Below are positions 63,031 to 64,000 of a stretch of DNA of 64,000 bases, piece by piece. The translations under genes and the position numbers were made by a program. This DNA is from Jacaranda mimosifolia. Its lineage: Eukaryota > Streptophyta > Magnoliopsida > Lamiales > Bignoniaceae. Position 1 is the first letter of the stretch, and every line of letters starts with the position of its first letter. A model generated the notes under the pieces. The model was given only the letters and a program-made list of their open reading frames with translations. It was not told the DNA's origin and did no database searches. The stretch covers positions 40,704,230 through 40,768,229 of the forward strand of contig CM032121.1 of NCBI GenBank assembly GCA_018894105.1, in the 5' to 3' direction.

Positions 63031-63734
63031 TCTGAATTAAATTGTGGAGAGTAGAAGACAAGGTAGCCGAATGAGAAGAGAGGAGGAGGAGGACAAGAGC
63101 TTCAATCCTTTGGCAAATCCAAGGATTAGGCGGCGTCACCGACGCCATATCAGACGATTTCCTCAATGTCCAATTCTTTGTCATTACATTCTCTAAAACA
63201 ATAATGTGTATTAAATACTGATGATAATTGTCTTTAATGCTCTCCCTTTTACAGTAAGTAAGAATTAAATATTTCCCTTGAGCTATTCTTTGAGATTCTC
63301 CTCTCTTGTTCCAAGTGGGCCGGCCCAAGGAAGCTGGGCCCCATCTCTCGTCCAGTGAGAGCAGGGGCCGTTTGCTAGGCAAAAGTTCTTGTTAATTAGG
63401 AAACAGTCGAAGAAAACCATCAAAGATGACAAAATTATTGTGTGTAAACGAGAAAGTAACAAAACGTTTTGTACAGGTGAAACCATAGAGGTGCTTAGTT
63501 CGCTAACATCCAATCATGTTAGATTGGGAACTGGGTTTTTGTCCCCACTTCCCTTTCTCTTTCACATTCGTTGGACAACTGTGCAGACTTTAGAGCAATA
63601 AAAAGAGGTGGAAACACATTTCCTAGCTTTAATTTTTCTTAGTTCTTAAACCAAGAATAGAGGGCCATGGGTTCATTCAGGTCTACGTAATATATACTTC
63701 GAAAAGCTAACCATTAATTCTGTGGGCGGACAAC

Positions 63735-64000
63735 ATGGGAAATATCAAGACTGAGATTGGGAGCATCAAAAGTGAGGTGGGGAACTTTAAAATCTCAGTA
63801 GGGAGTGTGAAAAATGAGAATTCTGGCACAAAACAGGAGCCCACATCACCAGACGGGTCGTCAGTGGTTGAACTGAACAAGAATTCATCGTCATCATCAG
63901 ACTTTGAAACTCACAGTTTGACAACAGTGGCAAGCCTGAACGGCCTGATTCCTAGAGGCCTTAGCATTCCATCTCTCAGATTTGAAGAAAATGGGGATAT
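63735..64000 (+). CDS. 5' part of an unrecognised gene, cut by the window edge
   Basis: An ATG opens a frame that stays open for 88 codons to the window end, with coding-like composition unlike the surrounding AT-rich DNA. It starts MGNIKTEIGSIKSEVGNFKI. The first 27 residues form about three and a half heptads of the pattern [I/F/V]-K-x-[E/S]-[I/V]-G-[S/N], mirrored by a 21-nt periodicity from 63744. A polar Ser/Asn/Glu-rich stretch ('KNSSSSSDFETHS') follows, then 'LNGLIPRGLSIPSLRFEENG'. There is no signal peptide or membrane segment. I do not recognise the family. Later exons lie outside the window. Confidence 0.6.
   Translation, partial: MGNIKTEIGSIKSEVGNFKISVGSVKNENSGTKQEPTSPDGSSVVELNKNSSSSSDFETHSLTTVASLNGLIPRGLSIPSLRFEENGD

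Larger units (their letters stand above)
58541..63734. other. repeat-rich intergenic region right of Ole e 1
   Basis: These 5.2 kb hold a MITE (59019-59385), a SINE-like segment (59395-59475), a GGGT/GT microsatellite (59908-59945), a probable solo LTR (60104-60884), a hAT-type MITE with perfect target-site duplication (61004-61373) and a second GGTGTTTGGC-family MITE (62652-63030). No gene was recognised. The last ~250 bp should be the promoter or leader of the partial gene at the right edge. Confidence 0.65.

Overview
The window is nuclear DNA from a flowering plant, most likely a eudicot. The genes are split by GT-AG introns (several over 500 bp), the intergenic DNA is AT-rich and full of small non-autonomous transposons, and every recognised protein matches a plant family. 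I cannot name the species. All identifications rest on my own reading of translated exons against families I know; no search was run. Exon borders were chosen by splice consensus, reading phase and family alignment. Where exons were joined, the reading frame closes for every gene except LAZY1.

Layout, left to right: (1) 3.27-11.24 kb (+), ABCI11, a plastid non-intrinsic ABC ATPase. (2) 11.83-14.63 kb (-), LAZY1, a gravitropism regulator lying tail-to-tail with ABCI11; its fourth exon carries an apparent 1-nt frameshift that would remove the conserved C-terminus. (3) 19.42-24.29 kb (+), a YSL4/YSL6-type metal-nicotianamine transporter. (4) 30.1-31.05 kb (+), a TCP20 class I TCP transcription factor. 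(5) 40.09-42.87 kb (+), an ACR6-type four-ACT-domain protein. (6) 44.84-46.65 kb (-), ribosomal protein eL8 (RPL7a). (7) 48.23-53.67 kb (+), ARP2, a subunit of the ARP2/3 actin nucleator. (8) 55.43-56.97 kb (+), a BAHD feruloyltransferase of the ASFT/HHT (suberin/cutin) group. (9) 57.92-58.50 kb (-), a secreted Ole e 1-like protein. (10) From 63.73 kb to the right edge (+), the 5' end of a gene I do not recognise.

These are housekeeping and developmental genes, not a pathway cluster. What links them is ancestral order. From memory, ABCI11 and LAZY1 are also neighbours in Arabidopsis (At5g14100/At5g14090). YSL6, TCP20, ARP2 and an Ole e 1 gene lie together near At3g27020-At3g26960. The paralogous segment near At5g41000-At5g41050 holds YSL4, TCP6, ASFT and an Ole e 1 gene. 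The window appears to keep the union of those two partly fractionated copies.

The intergenic DNA holds a tRNA-derived SINE family (three copies with clear target-site duplications), several MITE families with terminal inverted repeats, a probable solo LTR and a triplicated gene tail. The most notable regulatory feature is a three-fold tandem repeat of about 85 bp upstream of RPL7a. It is loaded with GGGCC/GGCCCA site II motifs, the class of site bound by TCP20-type factors, and a telo-box lies next to the gene start. I saw no CRISPR arrays, operons, rRNA genes or intact transposase genes.
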